Source of the DNA: JAVVHH01 sp963835135
GTDB taxonomy: Bacteria > Pseudomonadota > Alphaproteobacteria > Acetobacterales > Acetobacteraceae
Length of the DNA stretch: 64,000 nt
Assembly: GCA_963835135.1 (NCBI GenBank)
Contig: CAWIEF010000003.1
Span: 124,001-188,000, forward strand
Direction of reading: 5' to 3'
Below, piece after piece: positions 8,273 through 17,421 of this stretch. Position 1 is the first letter of the stretch. The number at the start of each line of letters is the position of its first letter. The notes under the pieces are model-generated. The model was not told the origin of the DNA. It made no database searches and was given only the letters and a program-made list of their open reading frames with translations. A program made the translations under genes and the position numbers.

Positions 8273-9808
8273 TTAGACTTCACTTTCGATGTAGCGCGGG
8301 AAGATGCCCGCAGGGGCGGGCAGCGCGGCAGCGGCGGGCAGCGGAGCGCTGAGCGCCGCGAGGTCGCGGGCCTCGGGCGGCACGCCGAGTTGGTCGAGCA
8401 TGCGGCCCATGCTGTCGGGCATGAACGGGGTCAAGACCGTGGCCACGATCCGGAGCGTATCGACCACTGTGCGCAAGACGGCGGCCATGCGGGCCGGGTC
8501 AGTCTTGCGCAAACTCCAGGGCGCCTGGTGGTCGATGTAGGCGTTGCCGGCGCGGATGACTTTCCAGATCTCCTCGAGTGCGTCGCCGAGCGCGACCCGG
8601 TCCATGAGCGGGCGAAGCGTTGCCGGCAGCGCGCGCGCGGCGTCGAGCAGGGCGGCGTCGGATTGATCGGCGCGGGCGTCCGGGAGGGCACCTCCCAGGT
8701 TCTTCGCGATCTGGGACAGTGTGCGCTGGGAGAGGTTGCCGAGATCGTTGGCGAGTTCGATGTTCAGGCGCCGGATGAGGGCGGCGTCGCTGAAGTCCCC
8801 GTCGTTGCCGAACGGGATCTCGCGCAGGACGAAGAAACGGACGGCGTCGATGCCGTATGTCTCGACAAGGGCGATGCCGTCGATCGCGTTGCCGAGCGAC
8901 TTGCTCATCTTCTCGCCGCGGGCCGTCCACCAGCCGTGTGCAACGATGCGTTTGGGCGCAGGCAGGCCGGCGGCGAGGCACACGGCCGGCCAGATGACGG
9001 CGTGGAAGCGGACGATGTCCTTGCCAACGACGTGGATGTCGGCGGGCCAGAAGCGCCACAGCGGATCGGTCTCATCGGGGAAGCCACAGGCGGTCATATA
9101 ATTGATAAGCGCGTCGAGCCAGACATACATGACGTGGGCCGGGTCATCGGGCACCGGGACGCCCCAGGTCAGTCCGGAGCGGCTGACCGCCAGGTCCTTG
9201 AGGCCGCTGCGGACGAAGCTGACGACCTCGTTGCGCCGGGTCGGCGGCAGGATACGGTCGGGCACGGCGTCATAATACTCGAGGAGCCGGTCGCCCCAGG
9301 CGGACAGCCGGAAGAAGTAGCTGGGCTCGCGCATCCACTCGACGGGGGCGCCGGTGGGCGCCAGGCGGGTGCCGTCAGAGGCGGTGGTGAGCTCGTCCTC
9401 GTTGTAGAACGTCTCGTCGCGCAGGGCGTACCAGCCTTCGTAATGGCCGAGATAGATGGCGCCGTTGTCGCGCAGGCGACGCCAGATCTCCTGGCAGGCG
9501 CGGGCGTGGCGGGTCTCGGTGGTGCGGATGAAGACGTCGTTGGAGAGGTTCAGCGTCTGGCCGAGGGCGCGGAACTTGCCGGAGACGTCGTCGACGAAGG
9601 CTTGCGGGGCGATGCCGGCGTCGAGGGCGGCCTTTTCGACCTTCTGGCCGTGCTCGTCGGTGCCGGTGACGAACAGGACGTCGGCGCCATCCAGCCGTTT
9701 CCAGCGAGCGACGGTGTCGGCGGCGATCGAGGTGTAGGCGTGGCCGAGATGCGGCGCGCCGTTGACGTAGTAGATCGGCGTCGTGATGTAGAAGGTGTCA
9801 GAAGGCAT
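8273..9808 (-). CDS. metG: Methionyl-tRNA synthetase
   Basis: The 511-residue enzyme charges tRNA-Met. The class I signatures are present: HLGH (residues 20-23) within PIYYVNGAPHLGHAYTS, and KMSKS in EKMSKSLGNAID (about 300). The protein ends soon after the anticodon-binding helical domain and lacks the C-terminal EMAP/dimerisation domain of E. coli MetG, which is normal for the short bacterial form. Its ATG overlaps the end of holB by 11 bases, so it is probably translationally coupled with holB and tmk. Confidence 0.97.
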   Translation of the reverse strand: MPSDTFYITTPIYYVNGAPHLGHAYTSIAADTVARWKRLDGADVLFVTGTDEHGQKVEKAALDAGIAPQAFVDDVSGKFRALGQTLNLSNDVFIRTTETRHARACQEIWRRLRDNGAIYLGHYEGWYALRDETFYNEDELTTASDGTRLAPTGAPVEWMREPSYFFRLSAWGDRLLEYYDAVPDRILPPTRRNEVVSFVRSGLKDLAVSRSGLTWGVPVPDDPAHVMYVWLDALINYMTACGFPDETDPLWRFWPADIHVVGKDIVRFHAVIWPAVCLAAGLPAPKRIVAHGWWTARGEKMSKSLGNAIDGIALVETYGIDAVRFFVLREIPFGNDGDFSDAALIRRLNIELANDLGNLSQRTLSQIAKNLGGALPDARADQSDAALLDAARALPATLRPLMDRVALGDALEEIWKVIRAGNAYIDHQAPWSLRKTDPARMAAVLRTVVDTLRIVATVLTPFMPDSMGRMLDQLGVPPEARDLAALSAPLPAAAALPAPAGIFPRYIESEV

Positions 9809-10811
9809 TCAGCAGTTCCAGGCCGGCGACGACGGCGTGGCGCTTGTCCAGGTTGGAGCGCTCGGTTTCGTCTTGAAGGCGGCCTAGCGCGTGCCACACT
9901 TCGCCCCACTCGCCTAGGGGGCGGCGGGCGAGGAGCTGGCCCGCCCGGCTGTGCCCGCGGCCCCTCGCCGCCTCGCGGACCGCGGTGGCGAGGCGGTCAC
10001 GCAACATGTCCATGAAAGTCGAGTAGCCGGTGTCGGTGCGAGCGAGCTTGTCGGCCAGATCCCAGGCGCGGGCGACGGACGGCGGGGCTGCGGCGTGCAG
10101 GACGCCGTCGACGAGGGCGGCGATGGCGACACCGCCCTCGTCGGCGAGCAGGGTGGCGCGCCCGGGCGAACCGTCCGCCAGGGCGGCGAGGCCGGGCTCG
10201 TGACCGGGCAGAGCGAGCGCGAGCGCGCGTTCCATGGCAGCGGGGTCGAGCGGCTCGAGCCGGAGGCGGCGGCAGCGGCTGCGAATGGTCGGCAGCAAAC
10301 GGCCGGGCGCGGCGCAGGTCAGAAGCAGGACGGCGCGGGCGGGCGGCTCCTCGAGCACCTTCAGGATCGCGTTGGCGGCGTTGCGGTTGAGGTGCTCGGC
10401 GCCGTCGACGACCACGACGCGCCAGCCGCCCTCGGCCGGGGTGAGACGCAGGAAGCCGGCGACGTCGCGGGCGCCGTCGATGACGATCTCGGTGCGTCGC
10501 CGCTTGCGCTTGTCGTCCCATTCGCGGGCGACCGTCAGGAGGTCGGCATGCGTCGCCTGTGCGACCCGGCGGAAGGATGGGTTGGCCGGGTCGTGCGGGT
10601 CGCCGGACGAGGTCAGGAGCGTGCGCGCCAGGCGATAGGCGAGCGTAGCCTTGCCGATGCCGTCCGCGCCGGTGATGAGCCAGGCGTGATGGAGCCGGCC
10701 CGCGCTCCGGGCGGCGAAGAACTCGGCCTCGGCGGCTTCATGACCGAAGAGATACGGGTTTTCGCGCGGCGCGATCACGCTCGGTATGGTGCGCTCGGTT
10801 GGCGCGATCAC
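9798..10811 (-). CDS. holB: DNA polymerase III subunit delta'
   Basis: HolB is the delta' subunit of the clamp loader. The 337-residue protein has a P-loop (GADGIGKAT, about 48-56) and the central VVVDGAEHLNRNAANAILKVLEEPP segment, here split across residues 140-165, with the sensor-1 region LLLTCAAPGRLLPTIRSRCRRL (also split for length) typical of clamp-loader AAA+ proteins. The GTG at 10811 overlaps the tmk stop (GTGA). The tmk-holB-metG-tatD order is widely conserved in alphaproteobacteria. Confidence 0.93.
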   Translation of the reverse strand: MIAPTERTIPSVIAPRENPYLFGHEAAEAEFFAARSAGRLHHAWLITGADGIGKATLAYRLARTLLTSSGDPHDPANPSFRRVAQATHADLLTVAREWDDKRKRRRTEIVIDGARDVAGFLRLTPAEGGWRVVVVDGAEHLNRNAANAILKVLEEPPARAVLLLTCAAPGRLLPTIRSRCRRLRLEPLDPAAMERALALALPGHEPGLAALADGSPGRATLLADEGGVAIAALVDGVLHAAAPPSVARAWDLADKLARTDTGYSTFMDMLRDRLATAVREAARGRGHSRAGQLLARRPLGEWGEVWHALGRLQDETERSNLDKRHAVVAGLELLNAF

Positions 10812-11413
10812 GGCAGACGCGGTGCCACGGCCGACCAGATGCGGGCGGCGACGGCGGACACCTCCCCTTCCCCATCGATCTGGACGAAGCGGCCGGGCTC
10901 GGCCGCGGCGAGTGCGGCGTAGCCCTCGGCTACCCGGGCGTGGAAAGCGGCATCGAGGCGTTCGTAGCGGTCGGGGCTGCCGGCCCGGGCGCCGATGCGG
11001 GAGGCGGCCGTCGCTGCGCCGACGTGCAGGAGCAGGGTCAGGACAGGCTGAACGGGAAGCAGGCGCGTAAGTCCGGCAATCAGAGCGCGGTCGGCACCGA
11101 GGCCGTAGCCTTGATAGGCCATGGTGGAATCGGCAAAGCGGTCGCAGACGACGATCGTTCCCGCTCGAAGGGCGGGCAGGATGGTGCGGGCGAGATGTTC
11201 GGCGCGGGCGGCGAAGTGCAGGTGGGTTTCGGCGGCTGGAGACCAGTCGGCGGCGGCGTCCAGGAGCAGGTTCCGAAGCACCTCGGCGCCTGGAGCGCCG
11301 CCGGGCTCGCGGGTACGGAGGGCGGCATGGCCTGAGGCGGCGAGGCGCTCGGCCAACACTTCTGCCTGAGTGGACTTACCGGCCCCCTCCCCGCCCTCGA
11401 GCGTGATGAACAA
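10808..11413 (-). CDS. tmk: Thymidylate kinase
   Basis: This 201-residue kinase phosphorylates dTMP to dTDP. The N terminus FITLEGGEGAGKST holds the Walker A loop. The segment RTREPGG near residue 38 is the DR(E/Y)-type substrate loop, and CDRFADSTMAYQGYG is the lid-proximal dTMP site. The start appears to be a TTG at 11413 directly before the conserved FITLEGGEG; no better codon precedes it. It lies six bases after the carboxypeptidase gene and overlaps holB by four bases. Confidence 0.94.
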   Translation of the reverse strand: MFITLEGGEGAGKSTQAEVLAERLAASGHAALRTREPGGAPGAEVLRNLLLDAAADWSPAAETHLHFAARAEHLARTILPALRAGTIVVCDRFADSTMAYQGYGLGADRALIAGLTRLLPVQPVLTLLLHVGAATAASRIGARAGSPDRYERLDAAFHARVAEGYAALAAAEPGRFVQIDGEGEVSAVAARIWSAVAPRLP

Positions 11414-11419
11414 GCCGGC

Positions 11420-12619
11420 TTACGACCCCAGGACGTAGCGCGAGACGACCGACATGGCGCGGCCCGGGAGACCGAGGCGCGGGACGTCGATCCCGGCCAT
11501 CAGGGGCACATCCATCGAGGGCACGCCCTGGCCGGAGACGACCAGCTTGCCGAGCACCTCGCCTCGGCTGATCGGGGCGTTGACCGGGCTCTGGTATTGC
11601 ACCTCGATCTTGGCGGTTTGCCGCCATTGACGGGGCATGGTGATGACGAGGTCGCGGCCGCCGACGAGCGGGACAGTCGGGTGGGTGCCGAGCCAGACCT
11701 TGGCGTCCTCGACCGTGTCGGCCGCGCTGAAAAGCGTGACGTTCTCGAACTCGCGGAATGCCCATTCGAGCAGGCGCTCGCTCTCTTCGCGGCGGGCGTG
11801 CATGGAGGGCAAGCCGTTGACGACAACGATGACTCGGCGGTTGCCGCGCAAGGCCGATCCGACGACGCCGAAGCCGCCTGCGTCGGTGTGGCCGGTCTTG
11901 AGTCCGTCGGCCAGGCCCTTCTGGACGAGCGGATTCCTGTTCTCCTGCTCGATGCCGTTGTACTTGAATGAGCGCTCGCCGTCGTAGTGGTAGTATTCCG
12001 GATACTCGGTGATGATGTGGCGGGCGATGGTCGCGATGTCGTGGCAGCTCATGTGCTGGTCCGGGTCGGGCCAGCCGGTGCAGTTGCGATATTGCGTGTT
12101 GGTGAGGCCGAGCTCCTTGGCCTTCTGGTTCATCAACTCGACGAATTGTTCCTCCGACCCGGCGATGGCTTCGGCGAATACGATGCAGGCGTCGTTGCCG
12201 GAGTCGACGACAACGCCGCGGATCAGGTCCTCGACCCGCACCTGGCCGCCGAGCGGGACGAACATCTTCGAGCCCTGCATCTTCCAGGCTTTCTCGCTGA
12301 CCGGCAGCTCCTGGTTCAGGGTCAGGCGTCCGGATTTCAGCAGGCCGTAGACGATGTACATGGTCATCAACTTGGTCATCGAGGACGGCGGCATGATGCC
12401 GTCGCCGTCTTTGTCGAGCAGGGTGGCGCCGCTGTTGAAATCCATGATGAAGGCCCACTTGGCCGCGGTATCGAGCGATCCGAGCGGCGTGGCCGCGGGT
12501 GATCCGGTGGACGCGGGCGCGGCTGGGGCGCCTTTGCCGTGGGCGGGGCGGCGTTGGGCGTGGCCCGCGACCGGCACCAAGGTTGCGGCACTCGCCAACA
12601 GCGCTCGACGGTTCAGCAC
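11420..12619 (-). CDS. D-alanyl-D-alanine carboxypeptidase (PBP5/6 family)
   Basis: This 399-residue protein removes terminal D-alanine from peptidoglycan stem peptides. A signal peptide covers roughly residues 1-22 (MLNRRALLASAATLVPVAGHA). The three active-site motifs are visible: SMTK at 80-83, SGN at 140-142 and KTG at 241-243. The C-terminal PBP5_C beta domain follows at about 290-380. I start it at the GTG at 12619, preceded by an AGAGGG ribosome site. It lies directly downstream of rlpA and mltB, so three peptidoglycan-remodelling genes are consecutive. The symbol dacA or dacC cannot be decided from sequence alone. Confidence 0.93.
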   Translation of the reverse strand: MLNRRALLASAATLVPVAGHAQRRPAHGKGAPAAPASTGSPAATPLGSLDTAAKWAFIMDFNSGATLLDKDGDGIMPPSSMTKLMTMYIVYGLLKSGRLTLNQELPVSEKAWKMQGSKMFVPLGGQVRVEDLIRGVVVDSGNDACIVFAEAIAGSEEQFVELMNQKAKELGLTNTQYRNCTGWPDPDQHMSCHDIATIARHIITEYPEYYHYDGERSFKYNGIEQENRNPLVQKGLADGLKTGHTDAGGFGVVGSALRGNRRVIVVVNGLPSMHARREESERLLEWAFREFENVTLFSAADTVEDAKVWLGTHPTVPLVGGRDLVITMPRQWRQTAKIEVQYQSPVNAPISRGEVLGKLVVSGQGVPSMDVPLMAGIDVPRLGLPGRAMSVVSRYVLGS

Positions 12620-12625
12620 GGCCCT

Positions 12626-13489
12626 CTACTCCACGACGATCGAAGCATCGGTTACTCCCGAGCGGCGCACCTGGTCCAGGCCCGCGTCGGCGTCGGCGAC
12701 GGAAGCGAACGGACCGGCCATGACGAGGTAGCCTGGCTGGCGGACGCCGGCTTCTCGCTGCACGCGCACAGGGAGGCCGGAGATCTTGTTTTTCAAGGTT
12801 TCTGCGTAGCGCGCCTGGGTGAACTGGCCGGCGCGGACCCAGAGCTGGCCGGGCTGCACCGGCACGATCCTGACGGTTTCCGTAAGGAGGTCCAACGCAT
12901 CGGCGGGCGGGCTCTCGGTCGAGGACGGGGACGCGACTCGGGGGGTGCCGGGGCCCGCTCGACCCGGGGGCGGCAGAGCTTCGCTGGTCACTGCGGCGAC
13001 CGGGGCGGCGGTGATGCCGCGGGGGCCGCCGCCCAGCCGGTCGCGAAGGGCTTGGCTGGGGAGGCTGTCGAGTTCGATCCGGATCGGGGCCGTACCGCCT
13101 TCGGGCAGGCCGAGCAGGTCGGCGGCCCGGCGGGTCAGGCCGAGCAGCCGGGCGGGGTTGGCGGGCCCGCGGTCGGTGAGGCGGATTCGGATCTGGCGGC
13201 CGTTGTCCAGGTTGGTGACCTCGACGATGGCCGGAAGCTGGAGCGTGGGGTGGGCGCCGGCCAGGGCGGAAGGGTCGGCGCGCTCGCCGTCGGCGGTCAG
13301 GCCGTTGCGGTCCGGAAGGCGTTCGGCAAGACCGGTCGCCTCGTAGCGGAACCGTTCCTGCGGATAGCGCCAGGTGCCGCCGAGCTGATAGGGGGCGCCG
13401 GTGACGTAGTGCGGACTTGGGGCGGGCGCGACCTGCACGGGGCGGTGGCAGCCGGCTAGCGCTACGGCCAGCAGCAGCCAACGGCGCAT
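12626..13489 (-). CDS. rlpA: RlpA-like septal ring lytic transglycosylase lipoprotein with SPOR domain
   Basis: This 287-residue lipoprotein (lipobox LAGC, Cys14) has a double-psi beta-barrel domain (about 40-155) containing YEATGLAERL, THPTLQLPAIVEVTN-like strands and LTDRGP. A proline-rich linker follows, then a C-terminal SPOR domain (about 215-287: LWVRAGQFTQARYAETL). RlpA cleaves or binds denuded glycan strands at the septum. Its ATG overlaps the mltB stop by one base (TGATG), pairing two glycan-cleaving enzymes in one coupled unit. Confidence 0.88.
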   Translation of the reverse strand: MRRWLLLAVALAGCHRPVQVAPAPSPHYVTGAPYQLGGTWRYPQERFRYEATGLAERLPDRNGLTADGERADPSALAGAHPTLQLPAIVEVTNLDNGRQIRIRLTDRGPANPARLLGLTRRAADLLGLPEGGTAPIRIELDSLPSQALRDRLGGGPRGITAAPVAAVTSEALPPPGRAGPGTPRVASPSSTESPPADALDLLTETVRIVPVQPGQLWVRAGQFTQARYAETLKNKISGLPVRVQREAGVRQPGYLVMAGPFASVADADAGLDQVRRSGVTDASIVVE

Positions 13490-14457
13490 CAGGCTACGGC
13501 CGCGTCGCCTAGCAAGCTGACGGCGAGAGCGTAAAAGTCCGAGGGATTATAGCGGCGTATGGCGGTGAAGTTCGAGTAGACCATAAAACCCTCGCCGGGG
13601 GCGACGCCGGTGGGCACCACGAGTGCGCCCTGCACGTCGGGGCGGCTGAACGGGCTGCCGTCTTCGCGGCGGACTCCCATCGCCATCCAGGTTCCGAGAG
13701 AACGGCGGGTGTCGCGGCCGGTGGAGACCGGGTCGATGGAGGCGGGGACGCGGACGGGTTGGGCCGACGGTTCGCCGCCACGCCATGCGCTGCGGGCCAT
13801 GTAGTTGGCGATGGAGCCGAACACGTCGGGCTTGCTGTCCCAGATGTCGCGACGGCCGTCACCATCGAAATCGACGGCGTATGACAGATAGGAGCTGGGC
13901 ATGAACTGGGGCTGGCCCATGGCGCCGGCCCAGCCGCCGGTCAGGCGGGATGGGCCGACGTCGCCGCTGTCGAGGATGCGCAGCGCGTTGATCAGTTCCT
14001 TGCGGAAGTAGCTGGCGCGGCGCCCTTCCCAAGCGAGGGTGGCGAGGGCTTCGACGAGGCGGTAGTTGCCCTTGTTGGAGCCGAAGTTGGATTCGATGCC
14101 CCAGATGCCCATGACGACGGCCGGGTCGACGGCGAAGCGGCGCTGGACGTCGGCGAGAAGGGCTCGGTCGTGGAGGTAGTTCTGGCGGGCGGCCTGAAGG
14201 CGGGTGTCGGGGAGGACCTTGGCGCGGTATTCGGGCCAGGTGAGCTTGAACTCGGGCTGGTTGCGGTCGAGCTCGATGATGTGGGCGTTGGGTTCGACAC
14301 CGGCGAAGGCGGCGCGCAGGGTCGCCTCGCGGATGCCGGCGCGACGCGCCTCGGCCATGACGCTTTCGACGAGGCGGGCGAAACCGGCCTCCTGGGCGCG
14401 GGCCGGGGCGAGCGGGAGCGCGGCGGCGGCGGCGAGGGCGAGTCGGCGGGTGAGCAT
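13489..14457 (-). CDS. mltB: Lytic murein transglycosylase B (GH103)
   Basis: MltB-type enzymes cut the MurNAc-GlcNAc bond, forming 1,6-anhydroMurNAc. The 322-residue protein has a signal peptide without a lipobox cysteine (MLTRRLALAAAAALPLAPARA), so it is probably soluble in the periplasm. The catalytic glutamate is E122 in GIWGIESNFG. GAMGQPQFMPSSY and DFDGDGRRDIW are the usual GH103 motifs. It is coupled to rlpA by a one-base stop/start overlap and lies 10 bases after parC. Confidence 0.94.
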   Translation of the reverse strand: MLTRRLALAAAAALPLAPARAQEAGFARLVESVMAEARRAGIREATLRAAFAGVEPNAHIIELDRNQPEFKLTWPEYRAKVLPDTRLQAARQNYLHDRALLADVQRRFAVDPAVVMGIWGIESNFGSNKGNYRLVEALATLAWEGRRASYFRKELINALRILDSGDVGPSRLTGGWAGAMGQPQFMPSSYLSYAVDFDGDGRRDIWDSKPDVFGSIANYMARSAWRGGEPSAQPVRVPASIDPVSTGRDTRRSLGTWMAMGVRREDGSPFSRPDVQGALVVPTGVAPGEGFMVYSNFTAIRRYNPSDFYALAVSLLGDAAVA

Positions 14458-14466
14458 GCGGAGACG

Positions 14467-16683
14467 TTAGCTGAAGCGGCCGGAGCGGGGGAAGCCGTTG
14501 GGCGGGAGCTTGCCGGCTTGGGCGCGCTCGCCGAGCCAGGCGCGCAGGTCGGTTTCGGTGCGGGTCTTGTCGCCGAGGCGCCAGGTGAGGCCGTCGGCGA
14601 GGCGGAAGACTTTCGCGTCGGCGAGCGTCCCGTCCTTGTAGCGCTGGAGGAGGACGCCGGCGCCGCGGGCCAGGTCGGGCAGCTGGTCGAGCGGGAAGAC
14701 GAGGAGCTTACGGTTGGTGCCGATGACGGCCACGTGGTCGCCCTCGGCGGGGATGCAGAGGAGGGCGCGCTCGCCGGGCTTTAGATTGAGGACCTGCTTG
14801 CCGGTGCGCTTCTCGGCGAGGAGATCGGCGGCGGCGACGAGGAAGCCCCGGCCGGCGTCGCTGGCGAGGAGGTAGCGGCGAGCGTCCTGCCAGACAAAGA
14901 GGGTGACCACGTCGTCATCGTTGCCCATCTCGGCGACGATGCGGATCGGCTGGCCGTCGCCGCGGCCGCGCGGGAGGTCGCCGGCCCGAAGAGTGTGGGC
15001 GCGGCCGGCGCTGCCGAGAAGGCAGAGGCGGTCCGTGGTTTGGCACGCGACGAGCAGGCGGAGGGCGTCGCCCTCCTTGAATTTCAGGTCGTTGCCGTCG
15101 GCGAGATGACCGCGGACGGCGCGGATCCAGCCCTTCTCGGACAGGATGACGGTGATGGGCTCGCGTTCTATGAGGTGGTCGGCGTTGATATCGATCGGGT
15201 CCGGGACGTCGGCGATGGTGGTACGTCGGTCACCGAGCGGGCCGGCGCCGAATTTTTCTTTGGTTTGAACGAGTTCGTCCTTGATCTTAGCCCAGCGTAC
15301 AGCTTCGTCCCGGAGCAGGGCGGTGAGCTCCCTGGCTTCGCGGGACAGGGCGCGATGCTCCTTGCGGAGCTCCAGTTCCTCGAGCCGACGCAGCGAGCGG
15401 AGGCGCATGTTGAGGATGGCTTCGGCCTGGGTGTCGGTCAGGGTGAAGCGGGCGACGAGGGCGGGCTTGGGGTGGTCTTCCTCGCGGATGATGCGGATGA
15501 CCTCGTCGAGATTGAGGAACACGGCAAGGTAGCCGTCCAGGACCTCGAGGCGTCGTTCGATGGCGGCCAGGCGGTGGCGGGAGCGGCGCTCGAGTACGAC
15601 GAGCCGGTGATCGAGCCAGGCGCGGAGGACGCCGCCGAGGCCGAGGACCATAGGGGTGTGGTCGACGGTCAGGACGTTCATGTTGAGGGGAAACCGCGTC
15701 TCGAGCTGGGTGGCGCGGAACAGCGATTCCATGAGGATGTCGGGCTCGACGGTGCGGGTCTTGGGCTCGAGGACGAGGCGGACGGTTTCGGCGCTCTCGT
15801 CGCGGACATCGCCGAGGAAGGGGAGCTTCTTGGCCTCCAGCAGTTCGGCGATCTGCTCGATCAGCTTGGATTTCTGGACCTGGTAGGGGATCTCGGTAAC
15901 GATGACCTGCCACATGCCGAGCTTGCCGCGCTGGACCTCCCAGCGGGCGCGGGTTCGGAAGCCGCCGCGGCCGGTCTGGTAGGCATTAAGGATGGATTCA
16001 CGGCTTTCAATCATGATGCCGCCGGTGGGGAAGTCGGGGCCGTTGATGTGCTGCAGCAGGTCGGCGGTAGTCGCGGCCGGGTTCTCGATGAAGTGGATGG
16101 CGGCGGCGCAGATCTCGCCGGCGTTGTGCGGCGGGATGCTGGTGGCCATGCCGACGGCGATGCCGGCGGCGCCGTTGGCGAGCAGGTTGGGAAAGCCGCC
16201 GGGCAGGACGAGAGGTTCGCTCTCCTCGCCGTCGTAGGTGGGACGGAAGTCGACGGCGTCGTCGTCAATACCGGCGAGGAGGGCTTGGGCGACCTCGGTG
16301 AGGCGGGCCTCGGTGTATCGCATAGCGGCCGGGTTATCGCCGTCGACGTTGCCGAAGTTGCCCTGGCCCTCGACGAGCGGGTAACGGGCAGCGAAGTCTT
16401 GGGCGAGGCGGACGAGGGCTTCGTAGACGGAGGCGTCGCCGTGGGGGTGGTATTTGCCGATGACGTCGCCAACGACGCGGGCGCATTTCTTGAAGCCGGA
16501 GGCCGGGTCCAGGCGGAGCTGGTGCATGGCGTAGATCAGGCGGCGGTGGACGGGTTTGAGGCCATCGCGCACGTCGGGCAGGCTGCGCGACATGATGGTG
16601 CTGAGGGCGTAGGCGAGGTAGCGCTCGGAAAGGGCGTCGGTGAGCTTGGTGTCTTGGATCGCGCCGGTCAGGTCGTCTGGCAT
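14467..16683 (-). CDS. parC: DNA topoisomerase IV subunit A
   Basis: This 738-residue type IIA topoisomerase breakage-reunion subunit decatenates chromosomes together with ParE, which is not in this window. The catalytic tyrosine is Y123 in AAMRYTEARLTE. The GyrA/ParC N-terminal signature KPVHRRLIYAM and the region GKYHPHGDASVYEA are present. The protein lacks the GyrA-box glutamines and is shorter than GyrA, favouring ParC. In the quinolone-resistance region the residue after HPHGD is alanine, where E. coli ParC has Ser80. It is followed by mltB. Confidence 0.92.
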   Translation of the reverse strand: MPDDLTGAIQDTKLTDALSERYLAYALSTIMSRSLPDVRDGLKPVHRRLIYAMHQLRLDPASGFKKCARVVGDVIGKYHPHGDASVYEALVRLAQDFAARYPLVEGQGNFGNVDGDNPAAMRYTEARLTEVAQALLAGIDDDAVDFRPTYDGEESEPLVLPGGFPNLLANGAAGIAVGMATSIPPHNAGEICAAAIHFIENPAATTADLLQHINGPDFPTGGIMIESRESILNAYQTGRGGFRTRARWEVQRGKLGMWQVIVTEIPYQVQKSKLIEQIAELLEAKKLPFLGDVRDESAETVRLVLEPKTRTVEPDILMESLFRATQLETRFPLNMNVLTVDHTPMVLGLGGVLRAWLDHRLVVLERRSRHRLAAIERRLEVLDGYLAVFLNLDEVIRIIREEDHPKPALVARFTLTDTQAEAILNMRLRSLRRLEELELRKEHRALSREARELTALLRDEAVRWAKIKDELVQTKEKFGAGPLGDRRTTIADVPDPIDINADHLIEREPITVILSEKGWIRAVRGHLADGNDLKFKEGDALRLLVACQTTDRLCLLGSAGRAHTLRAGDLPRGRGDGQPIRIVAEMGNDDDVVTLFVWQDARRYLLASDAGRGFLVAAADLLAEKRTGKQVLNLKPGERALLCIPAEGDHVAVIGTNRKLLVFPLDQLPDLARGAGVLLQRYKDGTLADAKVFRLADGLTWRLGDKTRTETDLRAWLGERAQAGKLPPNGFPRSGRFS

Positions 16684-16692
16684 CGAGGTGGC

Positions 16693-17421
16693 CTACACTT
16701 CGGCGAGGGCGGAGACCAGTGCGGAGAGCGAGTCGCGGGCGGCGGGTAGCGGGCGATGCTGGTGGCCGAAGGCGTTGCGGGCGAGGAAGTGGCCGGTGAG
16801 GCGAAGGCCGTCCTGCCAGTCGGCGGGACCGGCGCTGTTCGCACCGACCAGGAAGCCCGGCAAGCGGAGCAGGCGGTCCTCCCAAATGCCGGCGACGCCG
16901 CGGGCGACGGCGCGGCCGGTCCGGGGCGAGACGTAGGCCAGCCCGGTCTCGGACCCGCTGATGGCGCAGGTGGTTAGATCGAGGCCGTAGCCGAGTTCGG
17001 CGAGGAGCGTGGCTTCCCAGCGGATCAGGAGCGGCAGCGCGTCTTCGATGGTGGCGAGGGAGGCGAGGACGTGGACGAGGCCGCAGAAGGCGAGCGGATG
17101 CGGCTCGCGTTCGGGCAGCGCGCCCTCAGCGACGGCGCAGGCGGCGGAGAGGATGGCGAGCGGGAGCGGGTCGTCCATGGCGGCGGCGGCGGCGGGATGG
17201 AGAAGTTCGGCGGAGACGCTGCCGAGTTGGTCGGAGAGGCGAGCAATCCAGCGGGCTTGCACAAGGTTGCCGCGCTGCCATAGCGCCGTCTGGGCTTTGC
17301 TGCTGCCACCGCGCGCCAGGGCGCGGTAGGCGCCATGTTCTTCGGTGAGCAACGTGATCAGGGCGCCGCCTTCGCCGTATGCTCGGGCGTCGAGCACGAT
17401 CGCGGGGGCTTCCCACTCCAT
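16693..17421 (-). CDS. recO: DNA repair protein RecO
   Basis: RecO loads RecA onto SSB-coated DNA in the RecFOR pathway. The 242-residue protein begins with an OB-fold (MEWEAPAIVLDARAYGEGG, then LLTEEHGAYRALARGG). It continues with the helical segment LYxL-like CGLVHVLASL and FEATLLAELG-like WEATLLAELGYGLDLTTC. The later CxxC-type zinc ligands are not obvious, which is usual in alphaproteobacterial RecO. The end of its frame abuts parC, and its ATG directly follows the era stop region with no gap. Confidence 0.92.
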   Translation of the reverse strand: MEWEAPAIVLDARAYGEGGALITLLTEEHGAYRALARGGSSKAQTALWQRGNLVQARWIARLSDQLGSVSAELLHPAAAAAMDDPLPLAILSAACAVAEGALPEREPHPLAFCGLVHVLASLATIEDALPLLIRWEATLLAELGYGLDLTTCAISGSETGLAYVSPRTGRAVARGVAGIWEDRLLRLPGFLVGANSAGPADWQDGLRLTGHFLARNAFGHQHRPLPAARDSLSALVSALAEV

